From the NCBI GenBank assembly GCA_035378985.1, contig DAOSUR010000002.1, forward strand, positions 233,454-297,453: a DNA stretch of 64,000 bases, in the 5' to 3' direction. A program made the translations under genes and the position numbers. Shown piece after piece: positions 52,601-60,326 of this stretch (the first letter of the stretch is position 1; each line of letters opens with the position of its first letter). The DNA comes from Anaerohalosphaeraceae bacterium. Lineage in GTDB: Bacteria; Planctomycetota; Phycisphaerae; Sedimentisphaerales; Anaerohalosphaeraceae. Below the pieces are notes generated by a model. That model was not told the origin of the DNA and made no database searches. It saw nothing but the letters and a program-made list of their open reading frames with translations.

Positions 52601-53202
52601 TCGATCAGCAGGAAGAACTGGAGAAGCGGGCAGCTTTTCTTAGTGGTCAGGCCGAGGACCTTCAGCAAAGCAAGGCCCAATTGATGCAGCTGATTGAGCG
52701 AATCAATCGGGAAAGCCGGGAAAAGTTTGCCGCCACCTTCGAGCAGGTGCGAACCCATTTTCAGCAGATTTTCCGGAAACTGTTCGGCGGCGGCAAAGCG
52801 GATATCTTTCTCGAAAATCCGGAGGACCTGCTCGAAAGCGGCATTGAAATTGTCGCTCGCCCCCCCGGAAAAGAAACCCGAACCATCAGTCTGCTCAGCG
52901 GCGGCGAAAAGACAATGACGGCCATTGCTCTGCTGTTTGCCGTTTTTCAAAGCAAACCGTCTCCTTTCTGTGTTCTGGACGAAGTAGATGCGGCTCTGGA
53001 TGAGGCCAATAATGAGCGGTTTAACCTCATTGTTCAGGAATTCAAGCAGCACAGTCAGTTTATCATTATTACACACTCCAAAAGAACCATGAGCATCGCA
53101 GATGTTCTTTACGGCATTACCATGCAGATGCAGGGGGTCAGCAAAAAAATCAGTGTTCAGTTTGAAAGCATAGAGAAGGCCGCAGACACAGCAGTGGCCT
53201 GA
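49624..53202 (+). CDS. smc: chromosome segregation SMC ATPase
   Basis: SMC condenses and separates chromosomes as an ATP-driven dimer. The 1192-aa protein has the Walker A GPNGCGKS (31-38), long coiled coils on both sides of a hinge near residues 510-650 (VDRYxxxxxADILHTDVEYAPAVEAALGPAL region), the signature LSGGEKT near 1090 and Walker B FCVLDEVDAALD near 1117. The hinge and both heads are intact, and the length is typical. ScpA and ScpB are not adjacent. It begins 70 bases after the FlgI-like gene and is followed closely by two M16 peptidase genes. Confidence 0.96.
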   Translation: MKLEKVVINGFKSFADKTELQFNQPITGIVGPNGCGKSNVVDAIKWVLGSQSPKSLRSGQMADVIFSGSSSRKPSGMAEVSLHFSGGQTLGLEQDELTITRRLFRSGESEYLLNGKSCRLRDIRNLFLDTGVGVSAYSIIEQGQIDQLLHASKVDRRIIFEEAAGISRFKVHKKEAERKLERAEQNLLRLADIINEVQRQLRSIKLQAGKARSFLEYTQRLKELRIRFSLAEFHKYKTQQKEKEQTLGQWQERFAQTAAEVSRLDAAESRLHSQLTQAEAEIGRWDNTLIAARSRIEQQIERIRFLKDRLSELQKRKNEANEQVRTISRQCSHFVESIETLREKLQAGEGRLHELNQRMQRQEEKIRQSSRFYAELQSQLDDEKSGILDIVRRTAQLHNEIQSLNTYRNNLSGQKTRLSGKAAQVQEQTAVWLTEKAQLQTRLEEIQSVLRQLNHTLSEQKASMEAVGQEEALLRKSLEQLKEQRSGLTAERNVLREMENRREGLNEAVKTILDRYRHNKQSGLIEGVLADILHTDVEYAPAVEAALGPALQALLVNDTRQFLDEKSIYSDLNSRLQVLCLDRFEPFRDFLDVREMNGVRGRLIEFVSFEEQYAPLCWSLLGKVLLVDSVETALDLAARLDREYQFVTLGGHLVSNGMLLSVGPLNQSAGAGLLSRKSRIEQIESVLNNLQEQISRQEEHLQQADQKYAHLSKVCQDLRTSIYEATAERVDTESRLRLIEQNLKRLTDEQPLIFEEMKQLEEEIQQSVRREHESQGKLKELEELNRQRTEQIAALQKSLDEKKTELEKETAALTDLKIQYGQAVEQQKSIHQQISSLQSQLQHSRIALQAARTEFHSSQEQIVQTERAVLKTESEMNRLYLEKETAQRQSRLLHKQIEALQAEQKESEQRLRQSRRVQQEIEESIHQIQIDLGQIQVRQEDLIQRVREELQMDLAAQYETFREEQTDWEAVQEEIRQLREKIERLGHVNVEAIDQQEELEKRAAFLSGQAEDLQQSKAQLMQLIERINRESREKFAATFEQVRTHFQQIFRKLFGGGKADIFLENPEDLLESGIEIVARPPGKETRTISLLSGGEKTMTAIALLFAVFQSKPSPFCVLDEVDAALDEANNERFNLIVQEFKQHSQFIIITHSKRTMSIADVLYGITMQMQGVSKKISVQFESIEKAADTAVA

Positions 53203-53251
53203 CCGGATGCTGAACGCAAAAAGTCTTGAGACACACAGTGAAAGAAACAAA

Positions 53252-54493
53252 ATGGAATCTGTAGAACAAATGACTCTGCCCGGGGGCCTGACTGTTCTGG
53301 TCCAGCCCGTCAGCGGTGTAGAATCGGCCTCTTTTTCTTTTCTGCTGCCCGGCGGCAGTGCCGCCCTGCCGGACGGCTGCTGCGGCGCGGCGGCGGTTCT
53401 GAATGACTGGCTCTTTCGCGGAGCCGGACCCTATGACAGCCGCCGTCTGGTGGAAGAACTGGATGGCATCGGCCTTCACCGCCAAAGCAGCGTAAGCCCG
53501 GAGTACCTCAGCTACGGCGGTTCTCTTGAATCCGAAAACCTCTCCAGAGCTCTTGAACTGTACGCCGACATTCTTCTGCGTCCGCGTTTAGAGGAGGACC
53601 TGTTTGAACCCAGCCGGCAGCTGGCTCGTCAGGAGCTGGAGGCTCTCGACGACGACCCCCGACAGAAAGTCAGTGTCTGCCTTTATGAGCGATTTTACCC
53701 GGATCCGCTCGGACGACCCTGTGTCGGAAAAGAAGAGGACCTTCGCCAGTTAACACCCTCGCAAACCAAAATCCTCAAAGAGCGGCTGTTTGCCTGGTCC
53801 GGAGCTGTTCTTGCGGCGGCGGGAAAAATCGACACGCACGCCTTCCTGAAACACATAGAGCGGCTGTTCGGAGAGATTCCCCCCTCTCGGGAATGTCCCC
53901 CTGTTTTGCGTGCAGCCGCCGGAGGGTATCAGCACTTCCCGAATCCGGGTGCTCAGGTGCACATTGGTTTTATGACGGAGGTTCCTCCGTTTGATTCACC
54001 GATGTACTATTCGATTATGGCGGCCTGCATGGTTCTTGGCGGAGGAATGAGCAGCCGGCTCTTTACAGAAGTACGGGAAAAAAGAGGACTCTGCTACGCC
54101 GTAGGGACGCGGTATCATTCCCTCCGTTCCTGCGCCGGTATTGCCGGATACGCGGGAACTACGCCGGACAAAGCGGAAGAAACCCTTTCCGTTATTCTTT
54201 CAGAATTCCGCCGGCTTCGAAACGGAATCAGCGAAGACGAACTCCTTCGTGCCAAAACGGGGCTGAAAAGCACACTGATTATGCAGAATGAATCGACCTC
54301 CGCCCGTGCTTCCCGGCTGGCGGCGGACTGGTTTTATCTCAAACGCATTCGACCTCTGGAGGAAATCCGCCAGGCCATCGAATCGCTCAGAATTCAGTCC
54401 ATTCAGGAATTTTTGGACGGCCCCTACGGACGGAAATTCACCTTTGTCTCATTTGGACCGCAGCCTCTTCAGACGCTTCAGAAGAAGGAGTAA
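53252..54493 (+). CDS. M16 peptidase subunit lacking the zinc site
   Basis: The 413-aa protein belongs to the M16B family of zinc peptidases, but the position of HxxEH reads AVLNDWLFRG and has no metal ligands. The C-terminal half keeps SSRLFTEVREKRGLCYAVGTRY, the Arg/Tyr element that binds substrate. This is the pattern of the non-catalytic partner in heterodimeric M16 enzymes. The next gene supplies the active subunit. I prefer the ATG at 53252; an in-frame ATG at 53207 is directly after the smc stop codon. Confidence 0.82.
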   Translation: MESVEQMTLPGGLTVLVQPVSGVESASFSFLLPGGSAALPDGCCGAAAVLNDWLFRGAGPYDSRRLVEELDGIGLHRQSSVSPEYLSYGGSLESENLSRALELYADILLRPRLEEDLFEPSRQLARQELEALDDDPRQKVSVCLYERFYPDPLGRPCVGKEEDLRQLTPSQTKILKERLFAWSGAVLAAAGKIDTHAFLKHIERLFGEIPPSRECPPVLRAAAGGYQHFPNPGAQVHIGFMTEVPPFDSPMYYSIMAACMVLGGGMSSRLFTEVREKRGLCYAVGTRYHSLRSCAGIAGYAGTTPDKAEETLSVILSEFRRLRNGISEDELLRAKTGLKSTLIMQNESTSARASRLAADWFYLKRIRPLEEIRQAIESLRIQSIQEFLDGPYGRKFTFVSFGPQPLQTLQKKE

Positions 54494-54502
54494 AAAAGAG
54501 CC

Positions 54503-55729
54503 ATGCAATTCCAGCACACCCAATTAGAAAACGGCCTGACTATCATCGGCGAAGTCAACCCGACCGCCCAGTCCGCCGCCTTCGGCTTTTTCGTACGAAC
54601 CGGCTCGAGAGATGAAACTTCGTCCGTCAACGGTGTCTCTCACTTTCTTGAACATATGCTTTTTAAAGGAACGGAAGACCTTTCTTCTCTGGAAGTCAAC
54701 GAGGCGTTTGACCGGCTTGGTGCCAAATTTAATGCCTTCACAAGTGAAGAAAACACCGTGTATTATGCCGCCGTCCTTCCGGAATATTTCCTCGCAGCGG
54801 TGGAACTGTGGTGCCGTCTGATGCGGCCGGCTCTTCGAATCGATGACTTTGATGTCGAGAAAAAAGTCATCCTCGAAGAGATTGCGATGTACAAGGACCT
54901 GCCGGAGTTTCAGGTGATTGATCAGGCCAGACAGCTTCACTTCGGTTCGCATCCCTGTGCCAACAGCGTTCTTGGTACCGAGGAAAGCATCGGCAATCTG
55001 ACAGCCGAACAAATGCGGGACTATTTCAGACGCCGGTATGCACCGAACAATCTGGTGGCAGCCTGCTGCGGACAGTTCGATTTCGACCAAACCTGTCGGC
55101 TGATTGAACGTTATTGCGGCTCCTGGCAGACCATGGAAGCCGGCCGTTCTCTTTCTTATTTTGAAGGGACCGGACAACAATGCCGTCAAACAAAAGAGGG
55201 ATTAAACAGCGAACATATTTGCCTGATGAGCCCATCCGTCTCGATGCAGGACCCCCGTCGTTATGCGGCGTCCCTTTTATCGCTGATTATAGGCGATTCG
55301 ACCGGCTCTCGTTTTTTCTGGGCTTTGGTGGATCCTGCGATTGCCGACACTGCTGTGATGCAGTGTGAAGCAATGGACGGTGTCGGGATTTTCTCCAGTT
55401 ACTTCCGTTGTCCGGCCAGAAATCGACAGAAAGTTCTCCAAATTGTCCAGGATATTTTCAGAGAGTTGGCAGAAAAAGGTGTTTCAGAAAAAGAGTTAAA
55501 TGCTGCAAAAAACAAGGTGCTCAGCGCCATTACTATCGAGTCTGAACGGCCGATGGGACGGCTTGTAAGTCTCGGTTTCAACTGGGTTTATCTGAAGTCA
55601 TATCGTTCTGTTTCGGAAGATGTTCAAGCCGTCAAAGCCGTCACTATTGACCAAATTAACGACTTGATTCGTGAGTATCCTCTTCATAAGTACACTCAAG
55701 TTAGTATTGGGCCTGCGGATGTATTATAG
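54503..55729 (+). CDS. M16 zinc peptidase, catalytic subunit
   Basis: The 408-aa protein has the inverted zinc motif HFLEHMLF (His47, Glu50, His51) and the downstream Glu region KKVILEEIAMYKD near 121-130. Its C-terminal half has SRFFWALVDPAIADTAV where the Arg/Tyr element would be, so it lacks that substrate site. Together with the preceding gene it makes up one complete active site. The pair is separated by nine bases and should form a heterodimer. Substrates are probably peptides or misfolded proteins. No signal peptide was seen, so it is cytoplasmic unless exported by another route. Confidence 0.88.
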   Translation: MQFQHTQLENGLTIIGEVNPTAQSAAFGFFVRTGSRDETSSVNGVSHFLEHMLFKGTEDLSSLEVNEAFDRLGAKFNAFTSEENTVYYAAVLPEYFLAAVELWCRLMRPALRIDDFDVEKKVILEEIAMYKDLPEFQVIDQARQLHFGSHPCANSVLGTEESIGNLTAEQMRDYFRRRYAPNNLVAACCGQFDFDQTCRLIERYCGSWQTMEAGRSLSYFEGTGQQCRQTKEGLNSEHICLMSPSVSMQDPRRYAASLLSLIIGDSTGSRFFWALVDPAIADTAVMQCEAMDGVGIFSSYFRCPARNRQKVLQIVQDIFRELAEKGVSEKELNAAKNKVLSAITIESERPMGRLVSLGFNWVYLKSYRSVSEDVQAVKAVTIDQINDLIREYPLHKYTQVSIGPADVL

Positions 55730-55804
55730 ACATCAAAAATGTTTGAAAAAACTTCCGCTCTTTGCTATATTGCCTATTTTCATAGGTGATTAGGGAGCTC
55801 TGAT

Positions 55805-57295
55805 ATGGCACCGGATGAGAATCTGGATGATGACATTCTTCAGTGCAGGGCGGAAATCTTGCGTGCTCTCGGCAAGACTGAGGAGAACACACAAGCAAAG
55901 GAGGATGAATCCGCAGATGCAGATAATCCGGATACAGAAAATTCATTTCCAAGGTCGGATGAGGGCTTGACAAACTTGGCAGAACCACCGTCACAACAAT
56001 CCGCTGAAAGTGAGAACGAAGACCTCAATTCAAAATCCGGCTCCTTTGGGGAGACCGCGTTTGAACTTTTTGAGGAAAATCCTTCGGATACTCAGCCAGT
56101 TCCTTCTGATGCCGGAGAGTCCCCTGAGTCTTCAGAAAAGTCCGCTTCTTCCAGTCCGGAAGCCAAAACTTTGTTTTTCCCAAAAAATTTCGAATCCCTT
56201 CAAAAAGTCCTCCATCTCCTGAAAGAACAAAAGGAAAATCTTTCCCAAACCTGTCAGGAGCAGGAAAAGCATATTGGTTTTCTGAACGAGGAGATCGAAC
56301 ATCTCCGGAATGAACTTCAAAAATCTCAGCAAACCTGCTCCGCTCTTGCAGAAGAGAATACCCAACTGAAGACGATTCAGAAGCAAATAGAACAATTGGA
56401 ACTCCAGTTTCAGCAGATGGAGGCTGAAAAAAAGGATTTGCATCGGCAGATTTACTCTTTAAAAGAGGAAAATCTTCGTCTGCTTCAAGAAAAAACACAA
56501 TTGTCTGAAGAGATTGCCGCGGAGCGTCAGAACAGACAAACGCTCGAAAACAGAAAAGTCTCCGACCTTCACGAAATCAACACACTCCAAAAGAAGCTCG
56601 AAGACCTTCAGAAAACCATTGCATCTCTCAACCAGGAAAATGAGAGCTTAAGACAGCATAATTCCTCCCTGCATCAACAGATTCATCTGCTTGAGAAGAC
56701 GATCGGAAAACAGCAAACAGAATCGCTGAACACCGTTGCCGCCCTTCGAGAAGAACTGCAGGAAAAGACCCGGCAGCTCGAAATATGGAAGATGGAGTAC
56801 GACCGATTGTGTGAACAGGACGAATCGGAGCAGGAGTCTGACTCAGACTTTTCGCTTTCTGATACACAGATCGGAGAACCGGGCATCCCGGCAACCGAAA
56901 AGGAAATAAGTTTCCCTTCAGAATCTCCTGTCTTTTCGGAAGAAAATAAGGAAGATTCGTCCATCCCCCATTTTGACCTGTCTGAACAGATTCTTTCTGC
57001 CCAGCGAAAAGAAAGCAGCGCTCGCCGTCAGCCCCCTTCCGGAGGTACAACCGGCCCAAAGGAATCGGTTCGAAAAGTCGTTCATCAGTTTCTTAGTTCT
57101 TCGCGGACTGATGATTCTTTGGCGGCTGTCCCTGCCGGAGAAAAACCCCTCCATTTGGAGTTGGAACCTGCAGTCTTTTCTCAAAAAGCAGCGGCCGCAG
57201 ATGCAGATGCTGTTCTTTCTGAAATTGTTCGGCGGGACATTGAGCGGTTTTGCCGCAACCATCAAGGAGTCTATATTGAGTTTCCGAGCGGATAA
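55805..57295 (+). CDS. long coiled-coil protein of unknown function
   Basis: The 496-aa protein has an acidic, Ser/Glu-rich disordered part (residues about 1-135). A coiled coil of about 190 residues follows with heptads rich in Leu, Gln, Glu and Lys, then another disordered acidic stretch. A short C-terminal region near residue 470 (ADAVLSEIVRRDIERFCRNHQGVYIEFPSG) looks folded. There is no signal peptide or membrane span. It is 5 bases upstream of the BY-kinase-like protein and probably acts with it. I recognise no family. Confidence 0.6.
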   Translation: MAPDENLDDDILQCRAEILRALGKTEENTQAKEDESADADNPDTENSFPRSDEGLTNLAEPPSQQSAESENEDLNSKSGSFGETAFELFEENPSDTQPVPSDAGESPESSEKSASSSPEAKTLFFPKNFESLQKVLHLLKEQKENLSQTCQEQEKHIGFLNEEIEHLRNELQKSQQTCSALAEENTQLKTIQKQIEQLELQFQQMEAEKKDLHRQIYSLKEENLRLLQEKTQLSEEIAAERQNRQTLENRKVSDLHEINTLQKKLEDLQKTIASLNQENESLRQHNSSLHQQIHLLEKTIGKQQTESLNTVAALREELQEKTRQLEIWKMEYDRLCEQDESEQESDSDFSLSDTQIGEPGIPATEKEISFPSESPVFSEENKEDSSIPHFDLSEQILSAQRKESSARRQPPSGGTTGPKESVRKVVHQFLSSSRTDDSLAAVPAGEKPLHLELEPAVFSQKAAAADADAVLSEIVRRDIERFCRNHQGVYIEFPSG

Positions 57296-57300
57296 AATAG

Positions 57301-58098
57301 ATGGCCGGGATAATCCAGACCAGCGGACTCCAGGGATGGTTGGATACGATTTTCGGGACAGTCTGGACGTATTTCGTTCTTGGACTTTTCTTTGCGGCTG
57401 TCCTGGCAGCTGTTCTGATTCGCTCCCTTCAGCCGGGATTCCTTTCCCGGCGTAAAAATGCTGAAAAACAGGGCCTATTGTACAAGGGGTTTACCGTCGG
57501 CCAAGAAACTTTGCTTTTCGAAATCCTTCAAAAAGAATCCGCAGCTTCTAAAACAGTGCTTTTGGCCGCGGCCGGTCTCGATTGTCTGCCGGTCACCATT
57601 CCCATACGGCTGGCCCTGCTTTCCAGTCAGGCCAAATGCCGCTGCCTGCTGATTGATTTGAACACCAAACGCAACGCCGTCTGGAAGGCGTTCGCAAACT
57701 CCTCCTCCAACGGCTCAACCGCGCTGCCGGCGGAATCCGGCCTGGACAATCTGTTTTTGGTTCCGGCACATTATTTTGACCAAACGCGACAGATGAATCT
57801 GGCCCCGCTTCTTCGGCAGGTGAAAAATCAATACGAACTGATTCTGATTAACGCCCCTTATCTGGACGGCCATCCGGACCGCAATATGATTGCTTCATCG
57901 GCGGAGCGGGCCTTTCTTTTTGTAAAAAAGGACAGCCAGGCTCAGCGGCTCATCAGCCTCTGTCAAAAACAAGGGTGCAGAATCCTCGGCTGCTACAAGC
58001 CGCTCACATCCCCGGCTTCCGACCGTTCCCCCAGCAGAGAAGCCGCCGCCGCATCCGCAACCCAAACCGTTCTCGAAAGAACCGGCCAGAGGCAGTGA
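57301..58098 (+). CDS. membrane protein related to BY-kinase/CpsD domains, no Walker A
   Basis: The 265-aa protein has one membrane segment (residues about 17-42). A MinD/CpsD-like fold follows: TVLLAAAGLDCLPVTIPIRLA (where a P-loop would be), CRCLLIDLN (Walker A'-like strand), YELILINAP (Walker B-like) and ILGCYKPL. The phosphate-binding GKT/S is missing, so ATP binding is doubtful. It may be a regulatory or scaffold version of an exopolysaccharide tyrosine kinase. Its 3' end overlaps the convergent ruvX-pgl gene by 106 bases. Confidence 0.6.
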   Translation: MAGIIQTSGLQGWLDTIFGTVWTYFVLGLFFAAVLAAVLIRSLQPGFLSRRKNAEKQGLLYKGFTVGQETLLFEILQKESAASKTVLLAAAGLDCLPVTIPIRLALLSSQAKCRCLLIDLNTKRNAVWKAFANSSSNGSTALPAESGLDNLFLVPAHYFDQTRQMNLAPLLRQVKNQYELILINAPYLDGHPDRNMIASSAERAFLFVKKDSQAQRLISLCQKQGCRILGCYKPLTSPASDRSPSREAAAASATQTVLERTGQRQ

Positions 58099-59180
58099 GC
58101 CGGATAAAGCGCCGGAGCCGGCGGATGCGTCAGCAGGGTACAGAGAATCGGCGCCTTTTCCTTTCCGCTGAGCACAACCAGAATTGAATCGGCTTTCTGA
58201 ATAACCGGAATTGTCAGGCTCAGACGCTTTCGTCCATCCGGACCCTCTACCGCCTGCACCAGTCGGCGGTTCTCTGAAATGGCCGGCGAACCTGGAAACA
58301 AGGACGCAATATGGCCGTCGGTGCCGACTCCCAGCAGAACCAAATCCAGCCCCGGAACCTGCCCGGGCTGCAAACCGAAAACCTCCCGCAGTTTTTTTTC
58401 ATAGTCGGCTGCCGCTTCCTGCAAATCAGGTGCCTCCCCTTCCATCCGATAAACTCGCTCCTGTGGAATGCGCAGGGTTTTCAGAAAGGTTTCCGCAGCC
58501 GGCCGATAATTGCTGGCTGCATCGGAAGGACTTACAGCTCGCTCATCCGTCCAGAACCAATACACGTTTTCCCAGTCAATCTTTTGGGCATCGGGCGATT
58601 GGCTCAGAAGCTCAAAAAAACGCCGGGGAGTTCGTCCTCCGCATACAGCGACTGCAAAGCGGCCTTTCTCCTTGAGCGCCCGTTGTGCACAGAAAAGAAA
58701 CTCCGACAGCACCTCCTGGGCCAGCGTTTCTTCATCCGGCATTCGGATAAACCGTCCCGGAAAGTCAGCCAATGCCTGTTTTCTGGCCTCCAGAAACCCC
58801 TCCAGAATTGCCGCGGCCGCCACGGCATCCAACCGCTTCTTTCTTTTTTTTCGCGTAAGCTCCATTGCGGACAGTTTCTCCTGCGCCTCAAAACTGCTCA
58901 GCCGCTCGTCGAAGAAAAGAATCGGCAGCGGAAGAGATTTTCTCAGTTCCTCTGCAAATCGGCGCACCTTCGCCGCACGCGGTCCTTCCGTTCCGTCCAT
59001 ATTGTAAGGCAGTCCGACAACCACCGCATCGAGTCGATAGGATTCAAGAGCCCTGCGAATCCCCGCCGGGGAGTTTTCAGCCCCTTCGAGCACCGTCAGA
59101 GGAGAGACAACCTGTTCAGAGGCGTCACAAATGGCCAGCCCTGTCCTTTTGTCCCCGTGATCAATCGCCAAAAACCGCAT
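57993..59180 (-). CDS. RuvX (YqgF) resolvase fused to 6-phosphogluconolactonase
   Basis: One continuous 395-aa frame joins two enzymes. Residues 1-138 are RuvX/YqgF, an RNase H-fold nuclease for 16S rRNA 3' processing or Holliday junctions: FLAIDHGDKRTGLAI (Asp7), VVVGLPYNMDG, DERLSS (Asp91/Glu92) and LDAVAAAAIL (Asp118). Residues about 145-385 are 6-phosphogluconolactonase, the second oxidative pentose phosphate step: VAVCGGRTP, YWFWTDERAV, GVGTDGHIASLFPGS. The start at 59180 matches stand-alone RuvX; an upstream extension of the frame overlaps manC. No stop or frame change is seen at the junction. Confidence 0.85.
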   Translation of the reverse strand: MRFLAIDHGDKRTGLAICDASEQVVSPLTVLEGAENSPAGIRRALESYRLDAVVVGLPYNMDGTEGPRAAKVRRFAEELRKSLPLPILFFDERLSSFEAQEKLSAMELTRKKRKKRLDAVAAAAILEGFLEARKQALADFPGRFIRMPDEETLAQEVLSEFLFCAQRALKEKGRFAVAVCGGRTPRRFFELLSQSPDAQKIDWENVYWFWTDERAVSPSDAASNYRPAAETFLKTLRIPQERVYRMEGEAPDLQEAAADYEKKLREVFGLQPGQVPGLDLVLLGVGTDGHIASLFPGSPAISENRRLVQAVEGPDGRKRLSLTIPVIQKADSILVVLSGKEKAPILCTLLTHPPAPALYPAHCLWPVLSRTVWVADAAAASLLGERSEAGDVSGL

Positions 59181-59197
59181 TGGAGGGCCTTTGCCGA

Positions 59198-60274
59198 TTA
59201 CAGATAGTTTGTTTTGCCTTCGCTCTCCAGCCGGCGGAGGAGCTCTTTTAAGCGATGGGCCTGGTGAATCGGACAAATCAGGGTCGCATCCGGGCTGTGG
59301 GCTACGATTACATCTTCCATCCCAATCATCGCAATCAAATGGTCAGGAGATTCCGCAGCCACAATCGTATTTCGGCAATCCAGCAAACAATGCTGGCCGG
59401 CAATGACCGTATTCTGATTCGAATCCGAGGAGATAATGTCGGCCAGGGCTGCAAAGGACCCCATATCCAGCCAGCGGCATGACAGCGGTATCCCGTAAAT
59501 CTGAGGGGCCTTTTCCAGAACGGCATAGTCGATACTGATTTTCGGAAGGCGGGGAAACCATTCCTCCAAAGCCGAATACTGCTCCGGCCCTCCCCAGGCA
59601 GAGCGAATTTTTTCCAGCGGCTCGCTCGATTCGGGCAGAAATGTCTTCAGATGCTTCAGAATCGTTTTGGCCTTCCAGACAAACATCCCCGAGTTCCAGA
59701 AATACCCGCTTTGGGCTAAAAAACGTTCCGCAGTTTTTTGGTCGGGTTTTTCCCGAAATTCGGCAACGGGAAAAATCCGGTTGTTCCCATCTTGAATCTG
59801 CAAACGGATATAACCATACTGTGTCGCCGCAAAAGTGGGTTTGATTCCAAACGTCAGCAGGGCCTCTGGATGTTCTTTCACGAAACGAATCGCAGCCTGC
59901 AGAGCATCCAAAAAAGGTTCCGCCGGCTGAAGAATATGGTCCGAAGTTGCCACCGCCATTACCGCTTCCGGGTCCGTTTTTTGAAGGACAGCCGCCGCCA
60001 GACCGATGGCTCCTGCCGTATCCCGAACACACGGCTCCGGAATAATATTGTCCTTGGGCAGTTCACTTAAGTTTTCAGAAACCTGCTCAGCGTAATCGGC
60101 ATTCGTTAAAACCAGGATATTGCGGAGGTCAAACAGCCGATTCAGGCGTTCGAAACTGTCCCGCAAAAGCGTTCGGCCGTTCAGGAGTTTTAATATCTGC
60201 TTCGGGCGTGACTGGCGGCTCAAAGGCCACAACCGCTGCCCGGAACCGCCCGCCATAATGACGGCAAAATCCAT
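59198..60274 (-). CDS. mannose-1-phosphate guanylyltransferase
   Basis: This makes GDP-mannose from mannose 1-phosphate and GTP for polysaccharides and glycoconjugates. The 358-aa protein has the nucleotide-binding MAGGSGQRLWPLSR, KPDQKTAERFLAQSGYFWNSGMFVWKA-type features and DYAVLEKAP with a metal-binding Asp pair (MGSFAALADI). The chain ends before the phosphomannose isomerase cupin seen in long ManC proteins, so it is the short ManC1/GMP form. It lies between the KDG-type kinase and ruvX-pgl on the same strand, with gaps of 52 and 17 bases. Confidence 0.9.
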   Translation of the reverse strand: MDFAVIMAGGSGQRLWPLSRQSRPKQILKLLNGRTLLRDSFERLNRLFDLRNILVLTNADYAEQVSENLSELPKDNIIPEPCVRDTAGAIGLAAAVLQKTDPEAVMAVATSDHILQPAEPFLDALQAAIRFVKEHPEALLTFGIKPTFAATQYGYIRLQIQDGNNRIFPVAEFREKPDQKTAERFLAQSGYFWNSGMFVWKAKTILKHLKTFLPESSEPLEKIRSAWGGPEQYSALEEWFPRLPKISIDYAVLEKAPQIYGIPLSCRWLDMGSFAALADIISSDSNQNTVIAGQHCLLDCRNTIVAAESPDHLIAMIGMEDVIVAHSPDATLICPIHQAHRLKELLRRLESEGKTNYL

Positions 60275-60326
60275 TCGACCTATCTCCTTTTCCCACCAGC
60301 CGCCCTTGAGCGGACCGCCTGCCGAT

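Noticed and set aside
52258..53250. 330-codon open frame on the minus strand
   Set aside because: It is wholly opposite smc, has no start signal and no recognisable domain; smc motifs are complete on the plus strand.
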